A stretch of 64,000 bases of DNA from Raphanus sativus (GCF_000801105.2 NC_079518.1:15542800-15606799), one strand, 5' to 3'. Shown: positions 47,018 through 59,942, numbered from the stretch's first letter. Program-made: numbers and translations. Notes: generated by a model from the letters alone, not told the origin.

Positions 47018-49125
47018 CTAGGTTTTTTAACCGCGCTACGCGCGGTTTCGACATTTTGAATTTGTTAATCTTTTATATTTTACTACTATCTATATAAGTT
47101 TTTTTATTTAACTTTGTATTTTTTATAAATCTTTATGAGCTATATATTTTCATTAGTTTTGCTTTGTTTTTCTAGTAGATTTGAAGTATGTTTTTAAAAA
47201 AAAATAATACTCTATGCCACATATATTTTAATATTATCAAATAGAATTTCTACTCCTTAAACCAAATAACGGATGTCATGACTAACACACTAAATAGATG
47301 GATTAATTTTCTCTTCAGTGTTATTCTCTTTTGACATATACATAATTTATATTTTTGGTATTTTTCAATTCTTGTTTAAAATTTTGAATAGTGTTTATGA
47401 AATTGTTAAAGCAAATTATTTTAATGGTGTTACAGTGAATACTAATTTCCGACACTTTTTTATTAGTTTTAAAATAGGGAGCATGTGGTTAATCAATATA
47501 ATTTTAAATTTTTATATATTTTTTTAATTAATGCTGTTACGAATATGATTTTTCTTTTTCCATTTTTGATGTTTTTAATTTTGTGAAAGTATCTACTTTT
47601 CATCATTATAACCTGCATTTTTGTTGTATATTTTTTATATTGTATATAAAAAGTATACATCTATCTTTATTTTTGTCTTTCAGTTTTAGAGGTTGATTCT
47701 TTGTATGGTGTATATTTTGCCATTTATATTTCTAAAGTCAGTCTTTACTATATGTTTAATTATATACAGGTTTTTTGTTATTGTATTCTTCACTTTTTAA
47801 ATTTATGTGTTTCTCTAGTCTTTTATATATGTTTAGTTATATACTCAGTGTTAAGTCATTGTTGTTTGCAGTTTTGCATTTGTTTTGTGACTTGCGTTCT
47901 TTTATAATTGTGATATCAGTTTTGTTAGGGTTTTTCTACTTTTATATATTATAAAATATTTATTTTTACATTATTTAAACCAAAGCTGTAGTTTAAAACA
48001 ATAAGTAATATGATAACAGTTGTGATTTATTAAATTGATTAACTTTAGTTTTTCTTTGTTGTGTCTCTCATGTTACATTTTTATAATTTTCTGGCAATTC
48101 CTTTTCACGCTTTTTGTTAATTATACATTTGTACACTATTTTAATATATGAGAAATAATATTGTAATAGCGTTTGAAATATTTTTATCCAAAACACTTGT
48201 ATACTCATCTAATATAAAAATAACAATTTGTTTTAGTCCAATATATTTTGATCTTTTTAAACACAGAATTTTTATATATTTAATATTTAATCTTATATAT
48301 TTAATCCATAAAAGATGCGGCAAAAGATCTTCATTGAGTATTTAAAATGCTTACTCTTTTATTTGTAAGTGAACCAAAACTCGACACGTGCTTGACATTC
48401 ATAAGGGAACGGATTTTCACTCAGAGACTACCCACTGGATATCTGTAAGTTGAATGGTTTGAGTCAGCGGATCTCAACTCAAGGAACAAAATTAACTCTT
48501 TACAAAAAATATTACATACTTTTTTATCTATGAGAAGCAGCTCTAGTCCAATTAAGAAGCCATGGCTTTTACTGTATTCCTAGCTTCTCAGAGATGTATC
48601 AATCAGAAAATGTATCTCATATTGTCAACCAGCAGCGACATCATTCAAGAAATAGTTTCTGAGGCATTTCCGATTGATTGGAACGATTTGGTTGCCACGG
48701 GTTGCTCTGATAATTTTCTTAGTATGAATTTGGTGAAGGGAGATGGAGAAGACAAATGAAGGATATATATAAGCGGTAGAGATGTTGAAATTGAAATAAA
48801 TTCAGGTCGATTGGATTTCTGCAGTAAAGTGATAAACTTTATGGCTCTTTGAGGAGAATCAGATTAGGTAGTAACGGCGAGGAGTTGGAGGTAGACCATG
48901 AGACAGTGGTAGTAAGTCACCAGCGAAGAGATAAGTTTTACATTTAAAAATGGATCATTTCTCAATATTATCAACCCACATAATTTGTCTGGCTCGTGTA
49001 AAGTCTGTGTCAAGTAACAATGGGCTGACGTGGCGATTTGAAGCTTTTTTATTCGTTGATTATTTTAAACGACGTGGCATAGCTTAGAGAGCTTCATATC
49101 GCCATTTTAGTATTGTAAGATAAGA
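47018..49125 (-). mobile_element. nonautonomous Helitron inside the DEFL remnant
   Basis: The minus-strand 3' end has hairpin ACCGCGCGTAGCGCGGT followed by TAAAAAACCTAG at 47018, flanked by A. The 5' TC lies at 49125 (or 5 bp inside at 49120), flanked by T. The two flanks rejoin as continuous DEFL-unit sequence (…aaatata / tatatatatatt…). About 2.1 kb, no Rep/helicase. 48540-48950 is GC-richer and holds a 65-codon ORF (48562-48759, AFTVFLASQRCINQKMYLIL) of unknown origin, perhaps captured gene DNA. Confidence 0.75.
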
Positions 49126-49480
49126 TATATATATATTAAAAACATAATTTATGAAATGAAATAAATAATATTAATTAACTTATTTGACTAAGAATAAGGA
49201 AATATTCAATCATAATAATATTTTAAATCTATAACCAATAGGTCTTGCGAAATCAGTAACAAATACCAAACACTATATTAACAAGATATTTTCTATAATA
49301 AAAAGAGAATAACATTTGACACCAATGATAAAATAATATGATAAAATATTTTAAGGTAAGGAATTTATTTTGATATTATTTTGATTGCAATCCAAAAAAT
49401 TAAGCTCAAATATATTTTCACAAAAACTTCCCTTTATGCAAATTTATTTTATTATATATGTATAATAAAACAATATAAAC
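49126..49480 (+). repeat. outlying DEFL-unit remnant, right part
   Basis: Continues the unit after the Helitron: caaataccaaacactatatt, agaataacatttgacacc, up to ttattatatatgtataataa. It ends just before where exon 1 would begin; no coding exon remains. Confidence 0.75.
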
Positions 49481-50301
49481 CTTGTTATAGTGTTTGTCAG
49501 TAACGCGACTCTCACCTTTGAAAGCTTTTTGTTTCTCTTTTGCTTTTTCACATGAGAGAGAGATTCAATAATTTATGACATGTGTTACCATTCTATTCGC
49601 ATAACTAACGTGAACAATTACGCTGTATTCACCATCGTATGATGTTCGGCCTAACTCTTTTTCTTTTTGTGAAATGAAAAAGTAGTTTTGAACGTTTGGG
49701 TGTTCAATCAAGATCCGTTTGGATTTAGTCGGGTTTCAAATTTTTGGAGGCATGAAATTTGATCTCATCTAAATTTTGGTTTGAGTTTCCTCAGACTCGG
49801 CACTGATATAGTAACACATCGAAAACCCAACTGAACTCGTTTAACTTTGGATTTAGTTTTATATCAGGTGGTTATCCAAATATTTGTTTGTGATTTGAAT
49901 GTACAAAGTTAAGTTCACAAACTTGGAAATTTTAAACAATTCACACTAATAACACGTCGATTTCTTCATATGTGAGGAGTGTCGACTGTAACAAAGAAAG
50001 TGTCGATCAACAGCATATGTTGAAATCGTTCTGGCTTGCCCTCTTCGGCTCTCATTTCCCCCCAAACTCTCGTTGCTCAAGAATCTCCAAATTTGTCTAA
50101 AAAAATATATCTGAACTAGTAAAAACTTCAAAAATGACTCAAAATATATAATAAAAACTGTAAATATAAATCTTATATCACTGTCAAAACCCAAAAATTT
50201 TTGGCTATTCTTGGAGCTTCCTAATTACAATGAAGTCCTTACAGTTCGATCAAAAATTCTGGCAGTTAGAGTGACATAGCACATTTGTATAACCATTGTT
50301 A
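49481..50301. other. intergenic, no supported gene
   Basis: Unassigned sequence with a weak minus-strand 82-codon ORF (49946-50194) lacking motifs. Confidence 0.5.
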
Positions 50302-50551
50302 AGGACATCTCCGACCACATTCTATTTTTCACTCTAAAATAGAGTCTTGAGTAAAAGTGCTCTAATGATACTCTATTTGTCACTCTATAATAGAGTGAAA
50401 AATAAGTTTACTCCAAATATAGAGTAAATTTTTTTTTGTTCATAATTCTATTTTCTACTCTAAAATAGAGTACCATTGAAGTAAACACCAATTCTATTAT
50501 AGAGTTATTATATTTTAGAGTAGAAAATAGTGCAAACCATTGGAGATGGTC
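50302..50551. mobile_element. Tourist-like (PIF/Harbinger) MITE
   Basis: Inverted ends GGACATCTCCGACCA at the left and GACCATCTCCAATGG as the mirror of the right end, flanked by TTA on both sides (50299-50301, 50552-50554), the PIF/Harbinger target. The interior consists of repeated ACTCTAAAATAGAGT-like palindromic phrases. The superfamily call rests on the TTA duplication. Confidence 0.65.
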
Positions 50552-51137
50552 TTAGTACTTATTATATTTGTGTGTATACACTATAATAAGTAAAAATTAT
50601 TTTATGGTGCTTATTAGTTTTACTATTTAATGTAAATAAAAATAAGTAAATCTTTTCATGAGATGAATTTTTAATATACATTTAGTTGGAATTAAACATG
50701 ATTAAATAGATATATGTTTTCTGAAATATATTTTTATTTTAAGTAACAGTTATTATTTATTTATTTATTTTTATTTGAGAAATAAATGTTTACAGTCTGT
50801 ATGTAACTATAAAGAGTAAGCTAATATTATTAGGCAAAGATGTAGGATGGATCATTTTATCCCTTGTGATAACCATGTCCGATACATTGGCAAACAATTA
50901 ACGGTCCTCGATAAAATATAACAAAAGCTGTTTTTTTTTTAAAGTAAAGAATTGTTATTTTGAAAAGGGAAACTGCTTATTGGCTGAGCTCAGAAGAGTG
51001 AGGCAGTGGCAAAGAGTTAGAGAAGACGCAAGCTTAAAAAAAAAAAAAAAAGATTTGATCTTCTTCTTCTTAAAAAGAAGATATAACACACTATCATTTC
51101 TATTTCTCTCCTGTCCACATATGCTTATCTTCTCCTC

Positions 51138-51144
51138 TATATAT
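51138..51144 (+). promoter_or_regulatory. TATA box of the SCPL gene; 5' UTR intron follows
   Basis: TATATAT about 250 bp upstream of the start codon. A likely 5' UTR intron lies at 51289-51390 (donor CTA|GTAAGT, acceptor TTTCAG), so the start region is about 51165-51288. A GA-rich/poly-A tract at 51036-51051 precedes it. The upstream 50690-50980 block is the one duplicated at 45690. Confidence 0.55.
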
Positions 51145-51393
51145 TTTTCCTTCAATCTCTGTGCGCAACGGTGTAAAGCGATAGGGGTGTAGTTCCTGTT
51201 TCCGACTGGGAACTGGAGGAGGTGGTGCTGTTGCCGGTACTGATTCTTCCAATTTGGTCCTGGTTCATGTGCTCTTTGCCTCTTTCTAGTAAGTTCGTTT
51301 TTCTCTTTTTCTTCTCCCAGTTCCTCTGTTTATTTTAGTGCTTTCAAATTCCTTTCTCACTATTGTTGCTTGTAATATGACATGTTTCAGATC

Positions 51394-54300
51394 ATGGTGT
51401 CGTACGGTGCCTTGGCAGTGACAATGGTGGTGGTCGTGGTTACAGTGCAGTGGTTGGGTTGCAACTTTGCAGAAGGGTATCCGGAAGAAGACCTTGTGGT
51501 GAGGCTTCCTGGTCAACCAAAAGTCTTATTTAGACAGTATGCAGGTTATGTCGAGGTTGACACCAAAACAGGCCGTAGCCTCTTCTACTACTTTGTGGAA
51601 GCAGCCACACAACCTGAGACCAAACCCTTAACCCTTTGGCTTAATGGAGGTTTGTATGTTTTCTTCTAGCTTTGTTTTTTTTTGTCCTGTAACTTTTGGC
51701 TATATATATACAGAATTCTTTTGTATAATGGTTTATGATCTTTAATAAAACACTAGCTTTTGATCCGCGCGCCCGCGCAGGTGTTTATTTTTCGTAATCA
51801 TATGTTTTTAATTTTTGAAAATGAGATAGATGTAGTTTTTTTTTACTTATTATATTATAGATTTATATGTTATTCAACTTTGACATTGGTGTGTCTTTGT
51901 TCAATGTGATTAGTTTTTTTCATATATATACTATGAGATTGTGTTATCTTTTATTGTCTCCTTTTATTTAGTTTATTTTCTAAAATCAACACCAAAATAT
52001 TAGAGGTAAAAGTATATTTGTGGGTTTTATTAAATCATATTATAAATATTTTGTTTTAAAGAGGCTATTTTTTTAGATTTGTAAAACAAAATGGTACGTA
52101 GAGAAACTAAAATAATAATGAAACCAACTAAAAAAATATACATTCAATCATAAAAAGAGATTTAATGTCAAGGAAAACAGATTTTATAAAATATTATTTA
52201 GCAAACTTAATTTATGTAATGGATTTGTATATGAAGTCTAAATTTTGTTTTATGATTATTTTAGACAAAAGATGTTTTTAGGTAATTAGATTATGTCATT
52301 TTCATATATTTTAAATCTGACCCATATAGATAGTTTTTCATGATATAATAGACTTCTATTTTTTTAATAATTTAAATTCATTATTTGTTAGATAATTAGA
52401 TTGAACCATTTTCGTATATTTTAAAACTACCTCAGATAATATTTTTTCATTATTTGTTTTGGTTTTGTTTCATGTTATTTTTGAACCATCTTTAAGATAA
52501 AGATGTGTTTTGCTTCCTTGAATGTAAACATTTCATTTGAACTCTCCAATTATTTTTGGAAGGAAAGTATTGTGAGAGGAGTAAAAGTCGTCTCTATAGA
52601 CAGACGTATTTTAAAATTTTGGTTTTGATGAATAATATAAGAGATATTTATTGTCGATTGGAAAGTTATATTAAATTGGAAAAAAAAAACAAGAAATGAT
52701 TTGGTTAGTTCTGATATACAAAATCTAACCAAATACTCTCTCTGTATCACTTTAAGTGATGTTTAAAATTTTTTATTTTGTTTCATAATAATTAATGTTC
52801 TCACAATTCTAGATACAATTTATTATTATTTGAAATTTTGGACCAATCATAAAATACTACATATTTTTCTTATTGGTTGAATTAGTTTAATTTAATACTA
52901 ACGCATCAAATTTTGTATTTTGTTAATCTTTGTACAAAAACTTTAAACACCCGTTAAAATGATACGGATGGAGTATCTATTTTAAATCTTTAAATATCTA
53001 TTATTTTTTATACTTATTAAAAGCAGTACATCTATCTTATTAAAGGTGAAGTACAAATTCGGTGCGTTTGGATACTTGAATAAGATTAATAAAAAAATTT
53101 GGTGTGTTTGGTTATAGCTATAAAAATGGAGTGTTTGGAAACTTGAATAGTAGTATCTATTAATTGTGTTTCCATATTTCACTTAGTTTAACAATTTAAT
53201 TAATTATATTACCTTAATAATAAATTACATCATTAATTATATTACCATAATAATAATAGTGCATATTTTTATTTATTAGTTAATCAATATTAACTTTGTG
53301 CCAATTATAAAATCAAAAATGCTAAATAATTAGGTTTTGCATATGATTAAACATTTGGTTTATTTTATTTTACTAAAATATTTTTATTTTAGTTACAATC
53401 GGTGGAAAATTACATACCCAAAAACATAGTTCAAAAATATGTTTTGTGAATAAAATAATAACTTAAATCAAAATACTTAAAATGTTTTACATTTATTGTC
53501 ACTTAATTTTCCCCTCCATATAATTATTTTACTTGATAAAAAAACTCTTTCTGTTTCACTTAATTTAGCAAAACACATAAAACAGTTTTTATTAATTTAT
53601 ATAATCATTTAGACATGAACATTATCTGTCTATTTAGGTACATGTTGTTCTTTTCGGGTATCCTTTTTTTTTGGTAACCAAGTCCCGCTTGAATATTATA
53701 AATTTATGTGTGGATTTTGAGTTGGATCATTTTAGATCTGGATGAATTCGGTTCTGATGTATAGGAACCTAAAAATATCTAAATAACCAATGTATCTAAC
53801 ACGGGTTCGGATATTTGTAACGAAAATAACCATATAACCTGATTCGGTCCAGATCTTTTGAGTATCGTTAGTTACCAGATCTTTTGAATATCGATGTATA
53901 AAAATATATTTCACGGGCCAATTTAACAAATATTAATTGGTTCAGTTGAAATAAATATATTTTAAAAAATTATATGAACTGAAAAAATCACTATAAGAAT
54001 ACTTACATTTGGATTCAAATCATTTTTTAAATAACAAACTACACAAATATGTTGATTTGTATACAAATTTAAATTACAATGTAAATATTTAATTAAACAC
54101 AATTAATACAGAAGTATGTCACATTATTTAAACAAAATATCAAAGTAAACAGTTGCGTTCTAAAATCATTTATTTTAACAACAAGCCAAATAAATATGTT
54201 GATTGGAGAAAGAATAAAATAAAGCCAGATAAATACATAGTTTACCAGAGACACTCTATATGTCAAATTTATTATAAAGAAATTTTTACTAAGATAAATA

Positions 54301-57300
54301 CATTCAATAATTACAAACAAATAATATATTTCATAAAAGTAAAAAATAATATCCGCGCTTCGATATGTTGATTGGAGAGGGAATAAAACAAAGTCAGAAA
54401 AACACATAGTTTACCAGAGACACTATGTGTGTCAAATTTATTATAAAGAAAATTTTACTAAAATAAATATGTTCAATAATTACAAACAAATAATATATTT
54501 CATAAAAGTAAAAAATAATACCCGCGCTTTCGAAGCGCGGGTCAAAATCTAGTATGTCTATTAAATAAGAAAACATGTTTTGCAAGTTTTAAGCACATAA
54601 TATAATGATTTTGTTATTGAATTATTAAAAACGATTGTGTTTAGGCTTTTAATAACTATATGATATTGGGCTTTTAATAACTATATGATTTTGGGCTTTT
54701 ATTATTGAATTATTAAAAACGATTGTGTTTTAATTAGAGTGGCATGAGATGGTAATTTTTGTGCAAAACTCAGGGTTAACTAGTATTTGTAATTCAGTTT
54801 TAATAGTATAGATATCTTTTCTTTTTTTTTGAAACTGGAATAAAAATAATAAAACATATCTTGCTTGTTTTTTTTTTTTGATTAACCAGGTCGGAGGTTC
54901 GGGCCTTCGGCCCTAATCCCCCTACCTAGGCCCGGAGCCAGCCTGCGTCTGTACCTGTTAAGGCCCTGGACACTCTTCCCACGATGGATCGAACCCAGGA
55001 GTGCAACACCACCAACGGCTGCGCTTAAACCAACTGAGCTGCCACATCCGTGGTATATCTTGCTTGTTTGTTTCTGACTTTTTTGAGTATCAGATATGGT
55101 GTGAGTTATGGAAATTGAAGTTGTTGTGTCTTACAGGTCCAGGTTGTTCATCAGTTGGTGGAGGAGGTTTCACTGAGTTGGGTCCATTTTACCCAACAGG
55201 AGATGGTCGTGGCCTCCGCATTAACTCCATGTCTTGGAACAAAGGTTTTATAATATTTATATAAATACAAGAGAACTGTTTGATTCTACCTGCTTTTATC
55301 TGATGCTTTCTAATAAAATAATGTGTAGCCTCGAACCTGCTTTTTGTGGAGTCTCCGGCAGGAGTTGGTTGGTCGTACTCCAACACAAGCTCTGATTACA
55401 ACACCGGGAACGAAACTACTGGTAGAAAAAGAAAACTTAAAATACCATCTATACTATTAAAGCAGGATCCTATTCTGTTTTTTTATTAAAAATATCATTT
55501 TCTTTACTAACATTACTTATTTCATTAATGATAATTAAGTAATATTAATAACACATTTATATTGGGTCATTATTTTTGGATCCAGCCCACTACCCACATC
55601 ATCACTTTTGGGCCATTTGGGCCGATTAAGAAATCATATCCAATTCTTATTTTTTTCTCCAAGTTCAAATAATTTATTTTCAATCATTCTTAATATTTTG
55701 TGTAGTGAACAAAAATTAATCACTTAATTATTATGTTTTTCTGTTTTTAATATAATTTAAGCATTCATAAAAAATTGAATTTTTTCATTGAAAAGTATAA
55801 ATCTTTACTAAAAGTATATAATTTTTTTATCAAAAAAATTAACCACATAATAAAATAAATTTATCAGAGTTATAACAACTTAATTCATTAAAAATAAAGT
55901 TTAATTTTCTAAACATAAATACTCATTAGACCTGGACGTTCGGGTACCCATTCGGGTACAGATCGGTTCTTTCGGGTATCGGGTTTTTTGGGTTTTGAAA
56001 TTAAACCCATACGGGTATTATAAAATTTTGGGTCGGGTTTGAGTCGGATCTTTCTGGATCCGGGTGGGTTTAGTTCTCATGCATAAGAACCTGAAAATAA
56101 CCAAATAACCAAATTATCTAAAACGGGTTCGGTTATTTGTACTCAAAGTAATCAAAGTATCCGATTCGATTCAAATTTTTGTATCCAAATTACTCAAAAG
56201 TAACCAAAAATAACCAAAAGTAACCAAAAATATCCATTATATACAGTTTTTTGGATAAACTTTTATCCAAACTATCATATTTTATCCAAAAATACTCAAA
56301 AGTACCGAAAATAACTACTACAATTAACTTATAATATTAATTTAAAATATTAAAATAATTATAAATATAATTATAACATATATTTTTAGATATATATTCA
56401 CATTTCGGATATCTGCGGATACTCATTTGGTTCGGATTCGGAACCGGTTCTCCGGATATAGCAATCTAGAACTTATTCGGATATTTATTCCGGGTCTGAT
56501 CGGGTTCGAGATCCTGATTTTCGGGTCGGTTTCGGGTTGGTTCTTGAGGTCTGGATATTGTGCTTAGGCCTATACTCTTTTAAAATGAAACACGATAAAG
56601 AAAGATAAAAAGCTTAAGTCTTTTATAAAAAAAAATATATGAAAATATGACATTTACTAAATATTTGTCAATTTAAAAAAATAAAGGAAAATAAACCCGC
56701 GCTTTGAAAGCGCGGATCAAAATCTAGTTATCAGCTTATATTAGAATATTTACAAGAGTTATTCCTTTTTTTTTTACAATACTTAATTCTTATTTTGACA
56801 CGTTTTGTATATGAACAGCAAAAGATATGCTTGTGTTCTTGATAAGATGGTTCAGCAAGTTTCCAGAACTGAAAGCTCGTGACTTCTTTCTCACCGGGGA
56901 AAGCTACGCAGGTATGTTTGATCCATCATGTGTTGATGTTTTGATGTCATATCAGAAACATAACTTTATTAGTTACTGTCTTCTGTTTACAACACACTCT
57001 TGCAGGACATTACATACCTCAACTGGCTGATGCTATACTCAACTACAACATACAGTCAAAAGGGTTCAAGATCAATGTCAAAGGCATTGCAGTAAGCAAA
57101 ACAATCTTCTTCTTCTCCTGATGTTTCAGCAACTCTTATTAACTCTTTTTTTTTAACATCTGATTATCAGATTGGGAATCCACTTCTAAAGCTGAACACA
57201 GACTCTTCAGCTGTTTACGAGTATTTATGGTCGCATGGCATTATTTCGGATGAGCTTAGACTCCGAATCTTCCGGCAATGCGATTTTAACAATATCCCAA

Positions 57301-58280
57301 ACGCAAGCAACGAGTGCTTCAACGCAATCGCTGATGCCAGCGCCGTTTCCGAGTATGTCGACGTCTATGCTGTTCTCCGAGATCTATGCTACCATCTATT
57401 GTACAGCAAGAGCTGAGGCTCAAGAAAATGGTCCTTTCCTTTTCTTTTTTCTTTTTTTTTTTCCTAACCAACAAAATATTTGTTCTTCATCTGTCTCTGA
57501 AAATGGTGATTCAGGCTACACACATAAGCATAGGCGTGGATGTTTGTATGACTTACGAAAGGAAGTTCTACTTCAATCTCCCAGAGGTCCAACACGCTCT
57601 TCACGCCAACCGCACTCGTCTGCCTTACGAGTGGTCTATGTGCACCAGGTAATTAAACACCTTTTCTATCCTCTATTATTTTCGTTAACATTAATTAATG
57701 AAGAACTTTTTATAACTGATTGGTATTGGCTTTTTTTCACACAGCCGGGTGAATTACCGTGGCATTGACTCGAACATCTCCATGCTTCCGCTTCTTAAGA
57801 GAATTATACAGAACAAAACTCCTGTTTGGATTTTCAGGTAAGAACTCTCTATTTAAATATCCTTTTTTTTTCTATAAGTTTTCTTTACACCCAGCTTTGT
57901 CGAAATTGCAGTGGCGATCAAGATTCTATAATTCCATTTCTTGGTACTAGAACCATCATACGAGAACTTGCTCATGATCTTAACTTCAGTACCACACTTC
58001 CCTATAGACATTGGTACCACAGAGACCAGGTAATAAAGTTCTCTACTCCCACTGAAAATCAGCAGAAGCCAATTTCCCCTCCTGATTGCAAACTTGTGGT
58101 TGTGACAAACAGGTTGCCGGCTGGGTCACGGAGTATGGAAAGCTATTGACGTTTGCAACAGTGAGAGGAGCGGCTCATATGGTTCCCTATGGGCAGCCCG
58201 CACGAGCTCTCCATATGTTTAGTTGCTTTGTGCGTGGACGAAGATTGCCCAACAACACACATTACCCCGACGATGGGTAA
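51394..58280 (+). CDS. SCPL: serine carboxypeptidase-like protein (SCPL41/42-like), one frameshift
   Basis: Alpha/beta hydrolase of peptidase family S10; such proteins are secreted or vacuolar carboxypeptidases or acyltransferases. Coding exons: 51394-51649, 55137-55244, 55329-55421, 56819-56911, 57006-57091, 57171-57430, 57515-57648, 57745-57837, 57912-58029, 58113-58280, all with GT/AG borders. The N-terminus is a signal peptide ([20 protein letters not shown]). Motifs: [20 protein letters not shown] (oxyanion region), [21 protein letters not shown] with the nucleophile Ser, GDQDSIIPF with the Asp, GAAHMVP with the His. The summed length is 1409 nt, one short of 470 codons. The missing base is near 57392, where CTATGCTACCATC should encode LCYPSI, so exon 6 ends early as read. 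The next frame continues perfectly ([11 protein letters not shown]), so this is either a very recent null allele or a base-calling error. Introns 1 and 3 are swollen by transposons. Confidence 0.88.
51753..54812 (-). mobile_element. Helitron in SCPL intron 1
   Basis: On the minus strand it starts TCTATACTATTAAAACTG at 54812 and ends with a GC-rich hairpin (about 51762-51785), then GATCAAAAGCTAG at 51753. Flanks are A (51752) and T (54813). It hosts a second Helitron in opposite orientation (53031-54552). No Rep/helicase; AT-rich body. Confidence 0.75.
53031..54552 (+). mobile_element. nested Helitron with duplicated 3' end
   Basis: Starts TCTATCTTATTAAAGGTG at 53031 (A before) and ends with hairpin CCCGCGCTTTCGAAGCGCGGG, then TCAAAATCTAG at 54552 (T after). 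The last 170 bp occur twice in tandem: about 54195-54360, ending in a truncated hairpin ATCCGCGCTTCG, and 54362-54552. The same family ends the window at 63609. Confidence 0.82.
54871..55054 (-). mobile_element. tRNA-derived SINE in SCPL intron 1
   Basis: The minus-strand head GGATGTGGCAGCTCAGTTGG carries an A-box-like motif, and GGGTTCGATCC is a B box, so it has an internal RNA polymerase III promoter. The tail is an A-rich run (T run at plus 54868-54879). Flanked by a perfect 15-bp duplication atatcttgcttgttt (54856-54870 and 55055-55069). It lies about 80 bp before exon 2, on the strand opposite to the gene. About 184 bp, no coding. Confidence 0.88.
55448..56727 (+). mobile_element. Helitron in SCPL intron 3
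   Basis: Starts TCTATACTATTAAAGCAGG at 55448 (A before) and ends with hairpin CCGCGCTTTGAAAGCGCGG, then ATCAAAATCTAG at 56727 (T after). 1280 bp, nonautonomous. 55925-56540 is rich in degenerate cgggt/ggttcgg phrases like those in the Helitrons at 42437 and 63609. Confidence 0.85.
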
Positions 58281-59912
58281 AAAAGAGGAGATGTCTCATT
58301 AATAAAAAGGAGTGTTTGTTGGATAAGTTTGGATTAATAAGTTTCCTTTTCTTTAATAGTGTTGTGTTGATCTATAAGGAATAGGAAATATGATTTGTGT
58401 GATTCCTAATAGGTTTAGGATAGTGTGAGTTATATATATGAAGATGCAGTGTGTTGTTGCATAACATATTGTGTGAGTGATTGCTTTGTGATTGAGCTTT
58501 GATATTGAATAAACAAGAGAAGGACTTCTTGTTATACTCGTGTGATTCTATAGTGTTGTTATTTAGAAGTGTTGCTTTCCTACAGTAGCTGAACATATCT
58601 CTTTAGTCTTAACATCTCCTCCTCTTTAGTCTTACCACTGTAATAAGTTGTTATTGAGCAGTGTTGCTTTTCTACAGTAAGAGACCCCCTATGACTAATT
58701 AATCTTACTTTAATATAATTTTTTTGGCTGATATGTCAGACAAAAAGATGTTGATGTCTTAACCAACGAGCACATCATATTGAGAAAAACGTTGACATTA
58801 TGTATTCACAGTGAAAAAGAGAGAACTTTTCCTAATTTTTCTATATGATTTTGGTCATGTCAAAAAGCCACTGTCTAAGCAAAAATGTGACAACTCTTTA
58901 ATGGTGTTGTAACTCTCTTTGAAGCTAAAACACGAAGAGCCCATAGAACACATCAGTAGGCAAATCCCTTTGGGATGGTCCGTTCCTCTCCACCTCCATA
59001 TACATACCTGTTTTGATACATACTATATTTATTTACGTTTTTTATTTTGTATTTTTATTTTTTAATATTTTAAAAAAAAATTGCGAGGGAAAGTTCTTTT
59101 GGCAAATGTATTACGATTTGCAAGGGAATTGCGATGTTTTTTCCCTTGCAACAGACGTGTTTTTTTGTAGTGTTATCTGATTCCGGCGACCATTGTGGCT
59201 AATCTAGCCGTATTTATCGTCGTTAGGTTCATCAACGACAAAACAAATCGCTAAATGCATCAAGATATATGATGTAAATGGTTTTATTGATGAAATTTTG
59301 GGGTAGAGTGAATGGTTTTACAACTTTGTCCAAGTTCCGACAATAAATTCAGTTTCAGCGAAATCTATTCTTCTCAAACCCATTCCTCCACCTCATCATA
59401 AATTAATAATCACTGTCTCTGTATCTCCGCCTCTCTATAATCCACTTCGCCACCTCATCACCCGCTGCAATGTACTTTCTTTGTTAGCTGGATACACAGA
59501 AGTAACCTGTTGTTAGGAGGTAGATTGATATCTGGAAATCTTATGATCGAAGATATCAGAGTGATGAATCTTCAGGTGTAGAACATACCTTTTTATAGTA
59601 GAAGACCCTAAGCAAGGAAGTAATGGTGGGATATCTTCAATGCTAAATCTTGTGATGAGTGGATACATATTGTTAATGCATGCGTTAAAGACGATCGGAT
59701 TTCCCAAACTGAGACATCGAGTATCCATAAAGCCTAAAATAATACAAATTTTATGCGCTACGTTAAAAGCCCACGATTGAAGCCCATCAGATTTAAGGCA
59801 AAAATGAAGTGATACGTGACACATGTCGACAACACAAAAGTCGACTTTATGACATGGTGCTGACGTGGCGTGTCCAGGAGAGAGTAAACTATATTATATA
59901 TATATATATATA
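58281..59912. other. SCPL 3' flank and intergenic DNA, possible solo LTR
   Basis: No gene. 58316-58580 looks like an LTR (starts TGTTGGATAAG, has tatatatatgaag and then attgaataaacaag) but has no confirmed partner or target duplication. 59040-59170 and 59270-59880 are unassigned; ctgacgtggcgtgtccagga near 59862 resembles Helitron-terminal DNA. Confidence 0.4.
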
Positions 59913-59942
59913 CTAGGGTTGGCCCGCCCTACCGGTGGGATA
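59913..59942 (-). mobile_element. Helitron 3' terminus
   Basis: Minus strand: hairpin CCCACCGGTAGGGCGGG, then CCAACCCTAG at 59913, preceded on the plus strand by A. The body would extend to higher coordinates but copia sequence follows, so the Helitron is probably interrupted or truncated. Confidence 0.5.

Noticed and set aside
47318..47907. Hydrophobic ORFs of 68-69 codons
   Set aside because: T-rich Helitron body; low-complexity Phe/Ile/Tyr translation without motifs.
54880..55054. Functional tRNA gene on the minus strand
   Set aside because: A and B boxes are present but it lacks a full cloverleaf, and it has an A-rich tail and 15-bp target duplications, so it is a SINE.
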